Notes under the pieces: generated by a model
What the model was told of the DNA's origin: nothing
Seen by the model: only the letters and a program-made list of their open reading frames with translations
Database searches by the model: none
Origin: JAVBLQ01 sp031553435
GTDB taxonomy: Bacteria > Bacteroidota > Bacteroidia > Bacteroidales > Azobacteroidaceae
Reading direction: 5' to 3'
Length of the DNA stretch: 37,309 bases
Assembly: GCA_031553435.1 (NCBI GenBank)
Contig: JAVBLQ010000123.1
Coordinates: forward strand, 1-37,309
Program-made: the position numbers and the translations under genes
In this document: positions 29,059-37,309 of the stretch, piece by piece
How positions within the stretch are numbered: position 1 is the stretch's first letter
Layout: every line of letters begins with the position of its first letter

Positions 29059-31392
29059 CTATTTCACAAACTTTTGCGAAGTAATATTCTTATCACATTT
29101 CAATTTGCAGATATAAATACCTTTGGGTAGACTTGCCAAATTAATTTGGTATGTTCCTATCGTTTTGAATGTATCATTTATACTTCTGATAAATTTTCCG
29201 TCTATTGTGAATATTTCAACTATAACATTCCCATCCTCCGGTAATGTATAATAAAGTATATTATTTTCAAACCGGATAATGACCGGATTGCTTTCCACAA
29301 TGGTGATTCCGGTGTAATTATCAATGAACATGTCTTCTGAGCCTCCTTTGAATGTTACTTCCGACAAGGCAGACCAGGTGGAACCGTTTTTAGCTCTGGC
29401 TAAAATAGTTCCTTTTCCGACAACATGTAATGGTTTATTGTATAGAAATGCATTTCCGGATATTGTTTCGGTTCCTGATTCACGGGGATCTGTCCCATCT
29501 GTCGTGAAATAAATAGAGCCGGATGTGGCAGTTATGCTCAGATCAACAGGTTCGGTTATTGATCCACCTCCAGAACTGAATATAGGAGCATCTATAGACG
29601 GATAAAGCCCTAAGTCTCTAAATTGTTTAAAAACAATTCCGGTCCGTTTCGGGAAATAGTTGGCCAAAAGGTCTTCTTTCACCGGTAGCCAATGATCGTT
29701 GCGGGTATATAATATTTTTGTGTCATTGTGAGGAATCGTTTTTTTACGGTAGTCGCCCCAACGAGCTGATTCCAGAATGATGGGCAAGTCTATTTCTGCC
29801 GCCAGTTTCTGATAGCATTCCGTAGTCTTTGTTTCTGTCAGCACCCCTCCTGCAAAGAAATGTTTTTGGATACGGTCAGCCAATAGCAATTTAAATTCTT
29901 TGTTACTGCATAAGCCTCCACTGACACCACTACCGCTGGAACTGCCGAACAAAATTTCACGAAGGGGACCTTCAACTGTTGTAATCCGGTTGATGTTGAT
30001 ATCGTTTAGTGAATTTTCGGCATCCCAACTGAAAAACTGGAATCCTTTGCCAGGATTTACCCGGTTGCGTGCGGCATACCAGTTATTTTTACCCCAATCG
30101 TTGTTTCCAATATAGAAATTCAACAACATATAGTCGATGAAGTTTTCCATATCCAACAGATTTTCTGATAATAGTTCATTGTATTTTCCTGCTTTCGCAA
30201 GGGTGAGCATTTGGGTGTATGAGGTTAAAGCGCCTTCTACAAGTCCTTCGTCATCTATTATGTCATAATCGTCTTCTTCACCACCCAGATATTCGGCTGT
30301 AAATTTGTTTCTGACTCTTTCCGAGATATCGTACAAACCCCAGTAAATGCCGTTGATAAACAAGTGTGCAAAACGGTCATGGGTTGAAAGGTGTCCCATG
30401 CCGGTTTGTGTCTTTTTCGCGAAAGCATCATAAATATATTGGGCTCTTTCTCTTTCCTTATCTGCATTTTTCAGCCAACTGTAATTGTAACCTGCCCGAA
30501 AGACCAGGTGTCCGAATTTATCGGAAGCCGTTTCATCCTCAAATAAATTGTAATGAAGACTGCCGGCTCCATATTGTTTTTTGAAATGAAGTCTGAAAGA
30601 ATGTTTTCCTGTGTTGTATGGTTTACGACTGTTCCCTCCATGAAGCCTTAATCCGCAGTTTATCTGGAATTGTTTTCCTGTGCCCGGTTCATAGAATTCG
30701 ATGGATGCAGGGCGTTCCCAGCCATCTCCCAATGTATTGCCTCCATTGTCTTTGGGATTTCCGGAATCTCCGGTATAAATATAAATTCCACCGGTGTCAG
30801 GATCTGTAGAATGGGAGAAGATATATCCTGAATTGGTGACAATGGAAACTGTAGGGATGGCTAAAAATGCGTCTTTGATTAAATCTTTATAATCGGGATG
30901 TTCGCATATGTTTTTATCCATTTCGTAGTCGGCGGGAGCTCTTTCCCCGGCTTTGTAATCACCTATGCCATAATTGAGGTATCCCCATCTGTCAGGATAT
31001 CCGGCAGGATTGTTCGGTTGATTGACGATGTCTTTGATGAAAAAATATGTATTGGTAATAACGGGGCTTGAAACTCCGTCTTTTATACAGATTGCGCTCA
31101 GTGGGGTTGTTGTTGTTATGTTTACCGGGTTTACATATAATGTGCTTTCTGCGCCAGGTATTGTTCCGTCTGTTGTATAATAGATTTTTGTGTCGGGATC
31201 ATCAACGGTTAATGATACGGGGAATGTGTTTTCATAAAACCCTCTTTCAACACTGAAAACAGGAGCTGATACCTGCTCGGCAAGTGTATTGGTGATGATT
31301 TTCATTGTTCCTGCTGCACGGGCAGAAAATATAATTGTTGTCAGTATAAATACGGCAAAGTATTTGATGGCAGGAACTTGATAGTTTTTCAT
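29059..31392 (-). CDS. Secreted CotH-kinase-family protein with T9SS sorting domain
   Basis: The 777-residue protein has a signal peptide (cleavage near ARAAG), a chitobiase C-terminal-like beta domain (about 43-105; VSLTVDDPDTKIYYTTDGTIPG), a CotH kinase domain (about 175-520), a second chitobiase-like domain (about 620-690; IYFTTDGTDPRESG) and a T9SS type A sorting domain (about 700-777; LPKGIYICKL...FVK). In the CotH part GIYWGLYDISERVRNKF and FFSWDAENSLND match the family's catalytic and metal-binding regions. CotH proteins are atypical protein kinases known from spore coats and from surface complexes with glycan ties. Here it is the last gene of a glycan operon, coupled by an ATGA overlap to the rhamnosidase gene. 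A role in surface attachment or modification of the glycan machinery is a guess. Confidence 0.85.
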   Translation of the reverse strand: MKNYQVPAIKYFAVFILTTIIFSARAAGTMKIITNTLAEQVSAPVFSVERGFYENTFPVSLTVDDPDTKIYYTTDGTIPGAESTLYVNPVNITTTTPLSAICIKDGVSSPVITNTYFFIKDIVNQPNNPAGYPDRWGYLNYGIGDYKAGERAPADYEMDKNICEHPDYKDLIKDAFLAIPTVSIVTNSGYIFSHSTDPDTGGIYIYTGDSGNPKDNGGNTLGDGWERPASIEFYEPGTGKQFQINCGLRLHGGNSRKPYNTGKHSFRLHFKKQYGAGSLHYNLFEDETASDKFGHLVFRAGYNYSWLKNADKERERAQYIYDAFAKKTQTGMGHLSTHDRFAHLFINGIYWGLYDISERVRNKFTAEYLGGEEDDYDIIDDEGLVEGALTSYTQMLTLAKAGKYNELLSENLLDMENFIDYMLLNFYIGNNDWGKNNWYAARNRVNPGKGFQFFSWDAENSLNDININRITTVEGPLREILFGSSSGSGVSGGLCSNKEFKLLLADRIQKHFFAGGVLTETKTTECYQKLAAEIDLPIILESARWGDYRKKTIPHNDTKILYTRNDHWLPVKEDLLANYFPKRTGIVFKQFRDLGLYPSIDAPIFSSGGGSITEPVDLSITATSGSIYFTTDGTDPRESGTETISGNAFLYNKPLHVVGKGTILARAKNGSTWSALSEVTFKGGSEDMFIDNYTGITIVESNPVIIRFENNILYYTLPEDGNVIVEIFTIDGKFIRSINDTFKTIGTYQINLASLPKGIYICKLKCDKNITSQKFVK

Positions 31393-33497
31393 GTGGATTT
31401 CAATATTATATATTCTCCCGCATCCGGGTTGATTTTTAATTTGTATTTATTTTTCTCTATTTGTTCAACCTCTCCCTGGTTTGTTTGTGGATTTGATTTA
31501 CTTTCAAAATACAAATGACCTTCTCCTTCTGAGGTTGATACTTTGATTTGATCGTTATCCATATAAACATCAATCGATCCATTTGGGGTAGGGACGGAAC
31601 CTTTGATCCATTTCAAATCACCTAAAACCGGACGGATACTGAATGCTGCATATCCTTCTTTTTCAGGTTTTACGCCAAGATAATATTTCCCGAGTAAATA
31701 TATCGGGCTGGCTCCCCAGGCATGGCAAAGGCTTTTCCCGAAAGGACGGCCGTACATAGCTAAATGTTCGGATCCTTTTTCGTCAGGATTATATTTTTCC
31801 CAAAATGAAGTGGCGCCTAAGTTGAGCATTCCACCCCAATAATCACGGATTTCTTTCAATACATGATTATGTTCTCCTAAAGCGCACAGAGCTTCCAGTT
31901 CGTAAAAGCGCATGTAAGGAGTAGTGATTTTCAGTGCATCAGGATTTAGTAAAACATTTTTTTTGACGGTGTCGGTTTGTTTGTCATTCAAATAGTCAAA
32001 TAAAACGGCAAACATATTGGTGTATGGCGTGACCTGTTCGCTTTGTTCGCCGTTTTCGCAATTGTGAACAAAAGCATTTTTATCGGTCGACCAGAATGCG
32101 GAAAATAATTTCGATTTCAGATCGGCAGCTAAATCGGTATATCTTTTTGCTTGTTCCGCTTCATTTACTAAACCGGCGCATAAAGCCATTGTTTCTAAGC
32201 TGCGACAGAACAGAAGTTGTTCGAAACTGACTTCGCCTGCTTTATTCATTTTGAAATCGGCCCAGTCGATAAATACCCAGTCGCCGGAAAGTCCTTCCAT
32301 CATGCCATTGCTGTTTCTTCTGGAAAGACAATATTCCATCAACGTTTGCATGCGCGGATAGAATTGGTCGATGAATTTTTTATCTCCGGTATATAAATAA
32401 TAATCGTAGATTCCCATGAACCAATAGAATGTATAATCCATGATGGTGTTTATATGACTGGTTACAGGATCTTTACCGCGCAGATTCAATATCGTGCGTG
32501 AAACGGATGGCGAGTCAAAAAACAGATAATAGTTCATCAGATAACTCTGGTAAGCATCGCCACTCCAGACCCACCGGTCACGTTTGATTCCGTCGATGAA
32601 GAATTCACGGGTGGTTAAGTGCATGGTATAAGCAGAGATCTCCCATATTTTATTGATGAGTTCGTCGTTGCATTGAAAATTTCCTTTATAATCTAATGGA
32701 AGGTATTCATACAACATGGAAACGGAATCGAATGAAACGTTTTTTTCAGTTTCTAAATAAACATAACGGAATGCCTTGGAGCTGTTCAATGTATATGGAT
32801 TTTCAGGACTAACGGGTTCTTTATCGAAATGAAGTCTGTCTAATGTTTCACATGTTTCTGTTGCCAACGCTTCTTCCGGAGATTCTCCGTAGTAAATAGT
32901 TATATTTCCTGTTCCTTTGATTCCGTGAAGTTGGATGTATCCGAATGTTTCTTTTCCGAAATCAACTAATATTCCGTTGTTTTTCTTTTCCGTTTTTACA
33001 GGATTTATTGGCGTTGTTGCCAATTTGAATTTGGACGGAGGAGTTTCCGGATCATCGAAATTCCACGTACCCGCATTCAGATAAACAGTTCCGGATGATG
33101 TATCGGATGCTTTTCCCGATTCATCGATCCATTCTTTATCTTCGAAAGTGACGAGCCATGAATCGTCGGAACTTATAGTTTTTCCTTTGACATAAATGGC
33201 CGGAACGGAGGCTTGATTGTGTACTTTGATATTCAGAGAATGTTTTCCGGCAGGAATAGTTATTTTGTTGCAACCCGGATATATTTTACCGTCCAACTTA
33301 ACATTGTATTTTCCTTCTGCATATATTTCAATTTCTTCAGGTTGCTGCAAATCAAGTTTCTTTGAAAATTCAACCAATACATAGTGACTGTCCATTTTCC
33401 AGAAAGGAGGGAAAAAAGCGCCACGTTCGGTACGGCGATTTTGCATTTCATTCCCCAGCCAGATTTCAAAATCGCCGGGATAATAGATCCATTTCAT
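31389..33497 (-). CDS. GH78-type alpha-L-rhamnosidase, no signal peptide
   Basis: This 702-residue enzyme should release terminal alpha-L-rhamnose. It has N-terminal beta-sandwich regions (about 1-270) with a rhamnose-binding-like module, the (alpha/alpha)6 barrel (about 280-620) with FFIDGIKRDRWVWSGDAYQSYL (the GH78 acid region, usually DxxxRDE-like), GDWVFIDWAD, and SFWEKYNPDEKGSEHLAMYGRPFGKSLCHAWGASP with the conserved Glu and His, and a C-terminal beta-sandwich. The start at 33497 is taken because the longer frame runs into the MFS gene and encodes a basic non-homologous tail. With this start there is no signal peptide, so the enzyme is probably cytoplasmic and acts on oligosaccharides brought in by the MFS protein upstream. 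Confidence 0.88.
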   Translation of the reverse strand: MKWIYYPGDFEIWLGNEMQNRRTERGAFFPPFWKMDSHYVLVEFSKKLDLQQPEEIEIYAEGKYNVKLDGKIYPGCNKITIPAGKHSLNIKVHNQASVPAIYVKGKTISSDDSWLVTFEDKEWIDESGKASDTSSGTVYLNAGTWNFDDPETPPSKFKLATTPINPVKTEKKNNGILVDFGKETFGYIQLHGIKGTGNITIYYGESPEEALATETCETLDRLHFDKEPVSPENPYTLNSSKAFRYVYLETEKNVSFDSVSMLYEYLPLDYKGNFQCNDELINKIWEISAYTMHLTTREFFIDGIKRDRWVWSGDAYQSYLMNYYLFFDSPSVSRTILNLRGKDPVTSHINTIMDYTFYWFMGIYDYYLYTGDKKFIDQFYPRMQTLMEYCLSRRNSNGMMEGLSGDWVFIDWADFKMNKAGEVSFEQLLFCRSLETMALCAGLVNEAEQAKRYTDLAADLKSKLFSAFWSTDKNAFVHNCENGEQSEQVTPYTNMFAVLFDYLNDKQTDTVKKNVLLNPDALKITTPYMRFYELEALCALGEHNHVLKEIRDYWGGMLNLGATSFWEKYNPDEKGSEHLAMYGRPFGKSLCHAWGASPIYLLGKYYLGVKPEKEGYAAFSIRPVLGDLKWIKGSVPTPNGSIDVYMDNDQIKVSTSEGEGHLYFESKSNPQTNQGEVEQIEKNKYKLKINPDAGEYIILKST

Positions 33498-33508
33498 TTG
33501 TATAATTT

Positions 33509-34876
33509 TTAAATCTCGTCTCCGTATCTTTCTTTTGTTATTTGTTGCAATGTTTTGCCTTGTGTTTTGGGCGCCCAAATGGTTCCCACTATCAATGCAA
33601 AAAGTAACAATCCGATCATAATGTAAGCTGCAGTATTAAATCCTTCGCCGTCAGCGCCATAAATGTGGACAAATACCAATCCCCAGATTGCCGCACAACC
33701 TCTTACAACAAAGAACATAACTCCTTGTGCTGCTGCGCGATATTTGGCCGGAAAAAGTTCCGAAGCCCAAAGTGCATAAAATGCCTGCACACTCACTCCT
33801 GCATGAATACCCCAAAGAATAGTGAAAGTCCATAGGGCGGAAAGATTTTTAATTCCCACAAAAATGAGAATAAACCACGCAGCTACGCCTACTGCGGTGC
33901 CGGCAAAATACAGCCAACGCTGATTTACCTTATCGACCAGCATGGCAAAGCCAAAATAGGTTACTGCAATAATTACGATCCATTGTACGGCAGAAAGCAT
34001 ATTGGACTGTGCATTCGAGAGGCCGCCTGCAGTTTCATAAATGTGTTGTTGGAAGAAACCCATTACAGAAGCAACCAGGTTCCAGGTAATATAAATTCCT
34101 GCCAGAAAAAGCATTGTACGAATATTTACTTTGTTGGTAAAGAGCGATCCGAATGATGCGAAAACGCTCGGTTGTTTTTCTTTACCCTGCGCCAATTGAG
34201 CATCTTCCCAATCTTTCGATTCATTGAGTCTTCGCTGCAACAGCCATGCGACAAAGGCTACTATAAACAGCGAGCCGAAAATAATGCGGCTACTGAATAC
34301 ATTGACTGCTTCAACACTTGCATCGTTACCTAAAAATAATGTGGCTACTTTTTGGACATATCCGAATAAAACTCCGGCCGATGCGCTTTCTTTGCCGGGA
34401 GCAAGCAACATTCCCAAAACTAAAATGATAGTGGGGCCAACTCCCCATGCAAACTGTGAAATACCCATATTCCGCCCGCGGTTACCCACTTCAGAATTTT
34501 CGGAAATATAAGTCCACGAAGCAGGAACTCCTGCGCCTACCGAAATACCTGTAATCAGAAATCCGGTTAAGAGCATCGGGAAATTGACTGAAAATATAAT
34601 GATTGCAACACCTAACATATACACAAGCATATTGTAGGTATAAATGGTTTTGCGACCGTATCTGTCGGCCAAAAAACCACCGATAATTGCGCCGATAGCT
34701 GCGCCGAAACAATTAGCGCTAATGGCATTGAGCCAGCCGAGATTTCCTTCGGTAAGTCCGAGGTAATTTTGCCAAAGCGTCAATCCGCTTGCACCGGCTA
34801 CGATTGCGCCGGCATCGAGATAATTTGTAAGCGATACGGCGATTGTACTTTTTAAACTTCCTTTTTTGTTTTCCAT
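33509..34876 (-). CDS. MFS sugar transporter (sugar-porter-like)
   Basis: The 455-residue protein has about 12 hydrophobic helices. The loop after helix 2 reads GGFLADRYGRKTIY, the MFS signature of the sugar-porter group, and NRGRNMGISQFAWGVGP follows helix 4. The C-terminal half has AFYALWASELFPAKYRAAAQG, again sugar-porter-like. It lies 11 nt upstream of the rhamnosidase start, and the two probably form a uptake-and-cleavage pair for a rhamnose-containing disaccharide or oligosaccharide. The substrate itself cannot be read from the sequence. It follows the beta-helix gene across a 100-nt palindromic gap. Confidence 0.87.
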   Translation of the reverse strand: MENKKGSLKSTIAVSLTNYLDAGAIVAGASGLTLWQNYLGLTEGNLGWLNAISANCFGAAIGAIIGGFLADRYGRKTIYTYNMLVYMLGVAIIIFSVNFPMLLTGFLITGISVGAGVPASWTYISENSEVGNRGRNMGISQFAWGVGPTIILVLGMLLAPGKESASAGVLFGYVQKVATLFLGNDASVEAVNVFSSRIIFGSLFIVAFVAWLLQRRLNESKDWEDAQLAQGKEKQPSVFASFGSLFTNKVNIRTMLFLAGIYITWNLVASVMGFFQQHIYETAGGLSNAQSNMLSAVQWIVIIAVTYFGFAMLVDKVNQRWLYFAGTAVGVAAWFILIFVGIKNLSALWTFTILWGIHAGVSVQAFYALWASELFPAKYRAAAQGVMFFVVRGCAAIWGLVFVHIYGADGEGFNTAAYIMIGLLLFALIVGTIWAPKTQGKTLQQITKERYGDEI

Positions 34877-34898
34877 GTATTTTTATTTGATAATGAAC

Positions 34899-34979
34899 TA
34901 ATGTGCCGATGTGCCAATATGCCAATGAAAAGCGCATCCCGTCATTGGCATATTGGCATATTAGAAAATTGGCACATTA
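34899..34979. repeat. GTGCCAATATGCCAAT palindrome ending in the stop codon of the beta-helix gene
   Basis: The left arm 34899-34928 (TAATGTGCCGATGTGCCAAT and onward) is repeated inverted at 34942-34979, with an 8-nt extra word in the right arm. The central spacer is 13 nt. The right arm includes the TAA (34977-34979) of the beta-helix gene. In the minus-strand operon it would form a strong mRNA hairpin between that gene and the MFS gene. Confidence 0.7.
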
Positions 34980-36782
34980 TTGTTTTATAATTCGCTTATA
35001 TTCCGGTTGCAATCCTGCTTTTTGCCTGATACTATCATTCACCATCGGACCATTGTTTTCCCATGTATTACCTGGGCCATTGGCGTTTTGCAGGAATTTT
35101 TCCGCCGGACACCAATTGTCTTTTACCACAATAAAAGAACTTCCCTCGTCGGTATAGAGATAAAACCAATGTTTCGGATCATGGGCATAAGAAGGAGTAT
35201 AAATGCTGTCTACGGCATTTTCCGTAATAGAAGATTTAGATTGAACGGACAATGTGTAGATTCCTGCCACATCATACATGTGTTTTCCATAATGATGAAT
35301 ATAGTTGGCGTGTATGCGATTGTTTTTCATGCAATTAACGGTTTTTGTCCAGCCCCAGCCCAGACTGATCCCGGTGTAAGATACTTCACTGATTTCATTG
35401 TGCTCAATGTTGATATCCTGAACAAATCCGGCGGCAATTCCCACACATCCCCAATCTTCATTGGTAATATCTGTGATGTAGTTGTTGATGATGTTTTGAT
35501 GAGTGCAAAGTTCCCTTTTATCATCCGGATCGTAAGGTAAATGAGTCTCCATGGCAATGTCTGAGAATTTACCGATTTGTATACCGTTGCCTGCAATATC
35601 CCGGAATACGCAACCTTTTACTGTATTGTATTGACAGGCAGCAATGAAGTCAATGCCGCATGAGCCCAAATGTTCAAACCTGCATGATTCGAATGTTGTG
35701 TTTTGTGCTGATTGAATCATTACTGCTGCGGGGGGACGACCGATCCAACCCTGGTTTTCGATTCCTTTATTGAAATTGCCCGGAACTCCGGGCGGGCGTA
35801 GTTTGTATGCATCAATTAAGTACATCCCGGCTTGCAAGGGAACATGTCCTTTTTCAGAAGGACGGGTCCATGTGGTATAGTTGAAAGTTATTCCTTTGAA
35901 TTGTATATGTTTGACAGGGCGTTCCAATGTTCCGGTGATTTCTACCAATGTTTCCAGAACAGGGACGATCACTTCTGCGGTTTTCATGTTTTCGTTTTCA
36001 CGGGGCATGTAATATATTTTTCCTGCTTTCCGGTTGTAGTACCATTCTCCGGGTTCATCCAGAAATTCAAGAGCATTAGTCAGGTAAAATGCGGAATTAT
36101 TTCCTGGTTGTATCATGGGTTGAGGCCAGGGATGTTCAAATTGAATACGGGCTTCCGGATGATGAAATTGTATTCCGGCAGAATCTCCCTGAACGGTAAT
36201 AGATTTTATTCTCAGATTGGCAATCGCCCACATTTGATGTATGACTAATTCGACATTTTCCGTGTTCAATATTTTTTTTACTGATGATGCGGGTACCCAA
36301 AGGATTTGATTTTTTTTGTCGTTGCTCCGGATTCTGTCCATTTGATTGAAATCGGATACATTTCTTGCTCTGACAGCTTTTTTACCGTTGATCCAGAGTT
36401 GTCTGAAATTGATGGGATTTCCGTTGAAATCAGGCACTTGTGCCGTCCAGTATTTGCCTTCTTTTTGCCAGTTTACTATTTTGATTCCTCCGCTTAGTAT
36501 GGGAGTTTCATTGGAAGCAGCTTCTATGATTGTAGGGCTTGTTTCTGTTCCCGAATCTTCCGGACGGATAAATACCGGCTCGTAAAGCGAATAAGCGCCT
36601 CCGTGTATAATGATGTGTATAGCTTCATTTTTCTCTACTTTTCCTAATCTACGGAGTTCTCTTGCTTCGCGGACGGCTTCATGTAATGATTTTTTTCCGG
36701 CATAGACATGTATTTCTGCTGCGAAAGAATTCAGAGAGAAACAAAACAGAATTGTAATTAACAGTGGTTTGAATTTATGCAT
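34977..36782 (-). CDS. Secreted right-handed beta-helix glycosidase, GH141-like
   Basis: The 601-residue protein has a signal peptide (1-22, ending NSFAA) and a right-handed parallel beta-helix fold with PbH1-type repeats (about 300-520; NTTFESCRFEHLGSCGIDF, NTVKGCVFRDIAGNGIQIG, DINIEHNEISEVSYTGISLG). The N-terminal part, HIIIHGGAYSLYEPVFIRPEDSG then ILSGGIKIVNWQ and FRQLWINGKKAVRARN, is the pattern seen in GH141-like proteins, a family with an alpha-L-fucosidase and a xylanase among characterised members. I infer a periplasmic or secreted glycosidase acting on a pectin-type (rhamnogalacturonan) or similar rhamnose-bearing glycan, because of the linked GH78. A lyase or a binding role is not excluded. 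It is the first gene of the operon. Confidence 0.78.
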   Translation of the reverse strand: MHKFKPLLITILFCFSLNSFAAEIHVYAGKKSLHEAVREARELRRLGKVEKNEAIHIIIHGGAYSLYEPVFIRPEDSGTETSPTIIEAASNETPILSGGIKIVNWQKEGKYWTAQVPDFNGNPINFRQLWINGKKAVRARNVSDFNQMDRIRSNDKKNQILWVPASSVKKILNTENVELVIHQMWAIANLRIKSITVQGDSAGIQFHHPEARIQFEHPWPQPMIQPGNNSAFYLTNALEFLDEPGEWYYNRKAGKIYYMPRENENMKTAEVIVPVLETLVEITGTLERPVKHIQFKGITFNYTTWTRPSEKGHVPLQAGMYLIDAYKLRPPGVPGNFNKGIENQGWIGRPPAAVMIQSAQNTTFESCRFEHLGSCGIDFIAACQYNTVKGCVFRDIAGNGIQIGKFSDIAMETHLPYDPDDKRELCTHQNIINNYITDITNEDWGCVGIAAGFVQDINIEHNEISEVSYTGISLGWGWTKTVNCMKNNRIHANYIHHYGKHMYDVAGIYTLSVQSKSSITENAVDSIYTPSYAHDPKHWFYLYTDEGSSFIVVKDNWCPAEKFLQNANGPGNTWENNGPMVNDSIRQKAGLQPEYKRIIKQ

Positions 36783-37197
36783 TTTTTAATAATTGAATGG
36801 CGCTTTTTCCGTGTCTGCATAGTACATGTAGTGTGTTCTATCGAGCAGTAACTTGAATGATAACCAATGGAGTACAATATTAAGCGTTTTTGAGGACAAA
36901 CGCAAGTGAAATCATGGGTTCTGAGAAAAAATTATTCCGGATCATTTGTTAGGAATATACTCTTTAATGTTAAATTAGCATATCCTAATAGTGTTACTTC
37001 TTATATAATTGCAACCGGAGGGGCTATAAAAATTCTCTTTCATATCTTTAATTCGATCCGATAAAATATAAAAATACCATATATATAAATCATATGATTA
37101 ATTATTGATTTTATGGTTGTTTTTTATAAAAATTCTATTATTTTTGTTACACCTTTAACGAAGAAAAGAAGAATTAATCAAAATACTGACAGAAAAT
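36783..37197. other. Intergenic region between divergent transcription units, no gene seen
   Basis: This 415-nt AT-rich stretch separates the minus-strand beta-helix gene from the plus-strand gene at 37198. It holds an imperfect inverted repeat (TTAGGAATAT at 36950-36959 with ATATCCTAA at 36981-36989) and the plus-strand promoter listed separately. No -7 box for the minus-strand operon was found. Confidence 0.5.
37116..37146 (+). promoter_or_regulatory. Bacteroidota promoter for the gene at the right edge
   Basis: GTTG (37116-37119), a 19-nt spacer, then TATTTTTG (37139-37146), an exact -7 match. The ATG is 51 nt further on. Confidence 0.5.
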
Positions 37198-37309
37198 ATG
37201 TATTATAAAACAAAATCTTATCACAAAGCCATAAACCTGATGAAGAAACTTCCTTCTTATTTGGTTTTCCTGAAAGTTTATTCCGGTTTTTATCCCGCTT
37301 TTATTTGTA
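37198..37309 (+). CDS. N-terminus of an unidentified gene leaving the window
   Basis: ATG at 37198 opens a frame that stays open to the right edge (37 codons: MYYKTKSYHKAINLMKKLPS and onward). A second ATG at 37240 would give a start MKKLPSYLVFLKV with a short hydrophobic stretch, like a signal peptide. A promoter lies upstream. Being divergent from a glycan operon it could be a SusC-type receptor or a membrane sensor-regulator, but too little is visible to decide. Confidence 0.5.
   Translation, partial: MYYKTKSYHKAINLMKKLPSYLVFLKVYSGFYPAFIC

Noticed and set aside
33498..33578. 27-residue N-terminal extension of the rhamnosidase
   Set aside because: It overlaps the MFS stop and gives a Lys/Arg-rich tail without similarity; MKWIYYPGDFEIWLG is a natural start.

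Overview
The window looks like chromosomal DNA of a Bacteroidota species, most likely of the order Bacteroidales. The evidence is a SusC/SusD/SusE-type starch locus, two proteins with type IX secretion (T9SS) C-terminal sorting domains, lipoproteins with short lipoboxes, and several promoters matching the Bacteroidota consensus TTTG-(about 20 nt)-TAnnTTTG. The genus cannot be fixed from this sequence alone.

Layout from left to right. (1) 1-1300: the 3' end of a tail-fibre/adhesin-like gene with a peptidase S74 intramolecular chaperone domain. (2) 1301-8442: a compact class I lanthipeptide cluster on the plus strand. It holds a precursor with a double-glycine leader, an intergenic terminator, LanC, a LanB dehydratase split into two genes, and a C39-peptidase ABC transporter. 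This is the most interesting gene system in the window. (3) 8571-18700, minus strand: a starch/malto-oligosaccharide utilisation operon (susC, susD, a SusE-like and a SusF-like lipoprotein, and a GH13 amylase carrying a T9SS sorting domain). Divergent from it, on the plus strand at 19326-21697, are a LacI regulator and an SLC45-type sugar transporter. A LacI-type operator lies between the two transcription units. (4) 21749-23679: a DUF4827-like lipoprotein and a phosphoglucosamine mutase. (5) 23975-29054: a nitrite ammonification module made of a Crp/Fnr (HcpR-like) regulator, NrfH, the pentahaem nitrite reductase NrfA, and the two halves of a cytochrome c maturation system (ResB-like and CcsA). 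(6) 29059-36782, minus strand: a rhamnose-glycan operon with a secreted GH141-like beta-helix protein, an MFS transporter, a leaderless GH78 alpha-L-rhamnosidase and a T9SS-exported CotH-kinase protein. (7) 37198-end: the first codons of a divergent gene that leaves the window.

A second, non-genic theme runs through the intergenic DNA. Nearly every longer gap holds a palindrome whose arms are built from short repeated words, and the word differs from gap to gap (GTGCACGG, AATATGCC, GGAAAATGG, GTTAC, GGTGAAAGG and others). Three of these palindromes reach into the stop codon of the neighbouring gene. One pair of arms is translated in frame inside the T9SS sorting domain of the amylase. Two related GGTGCAC palindromes bracket nrfHA. 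There is also a 184-bp MITE-like element with 19-bp perfect terminal repeats and a TTA duplication in the sus regulatory region. No tRNA, rRNA, CRISPR array or intact insertion sequence was seen.
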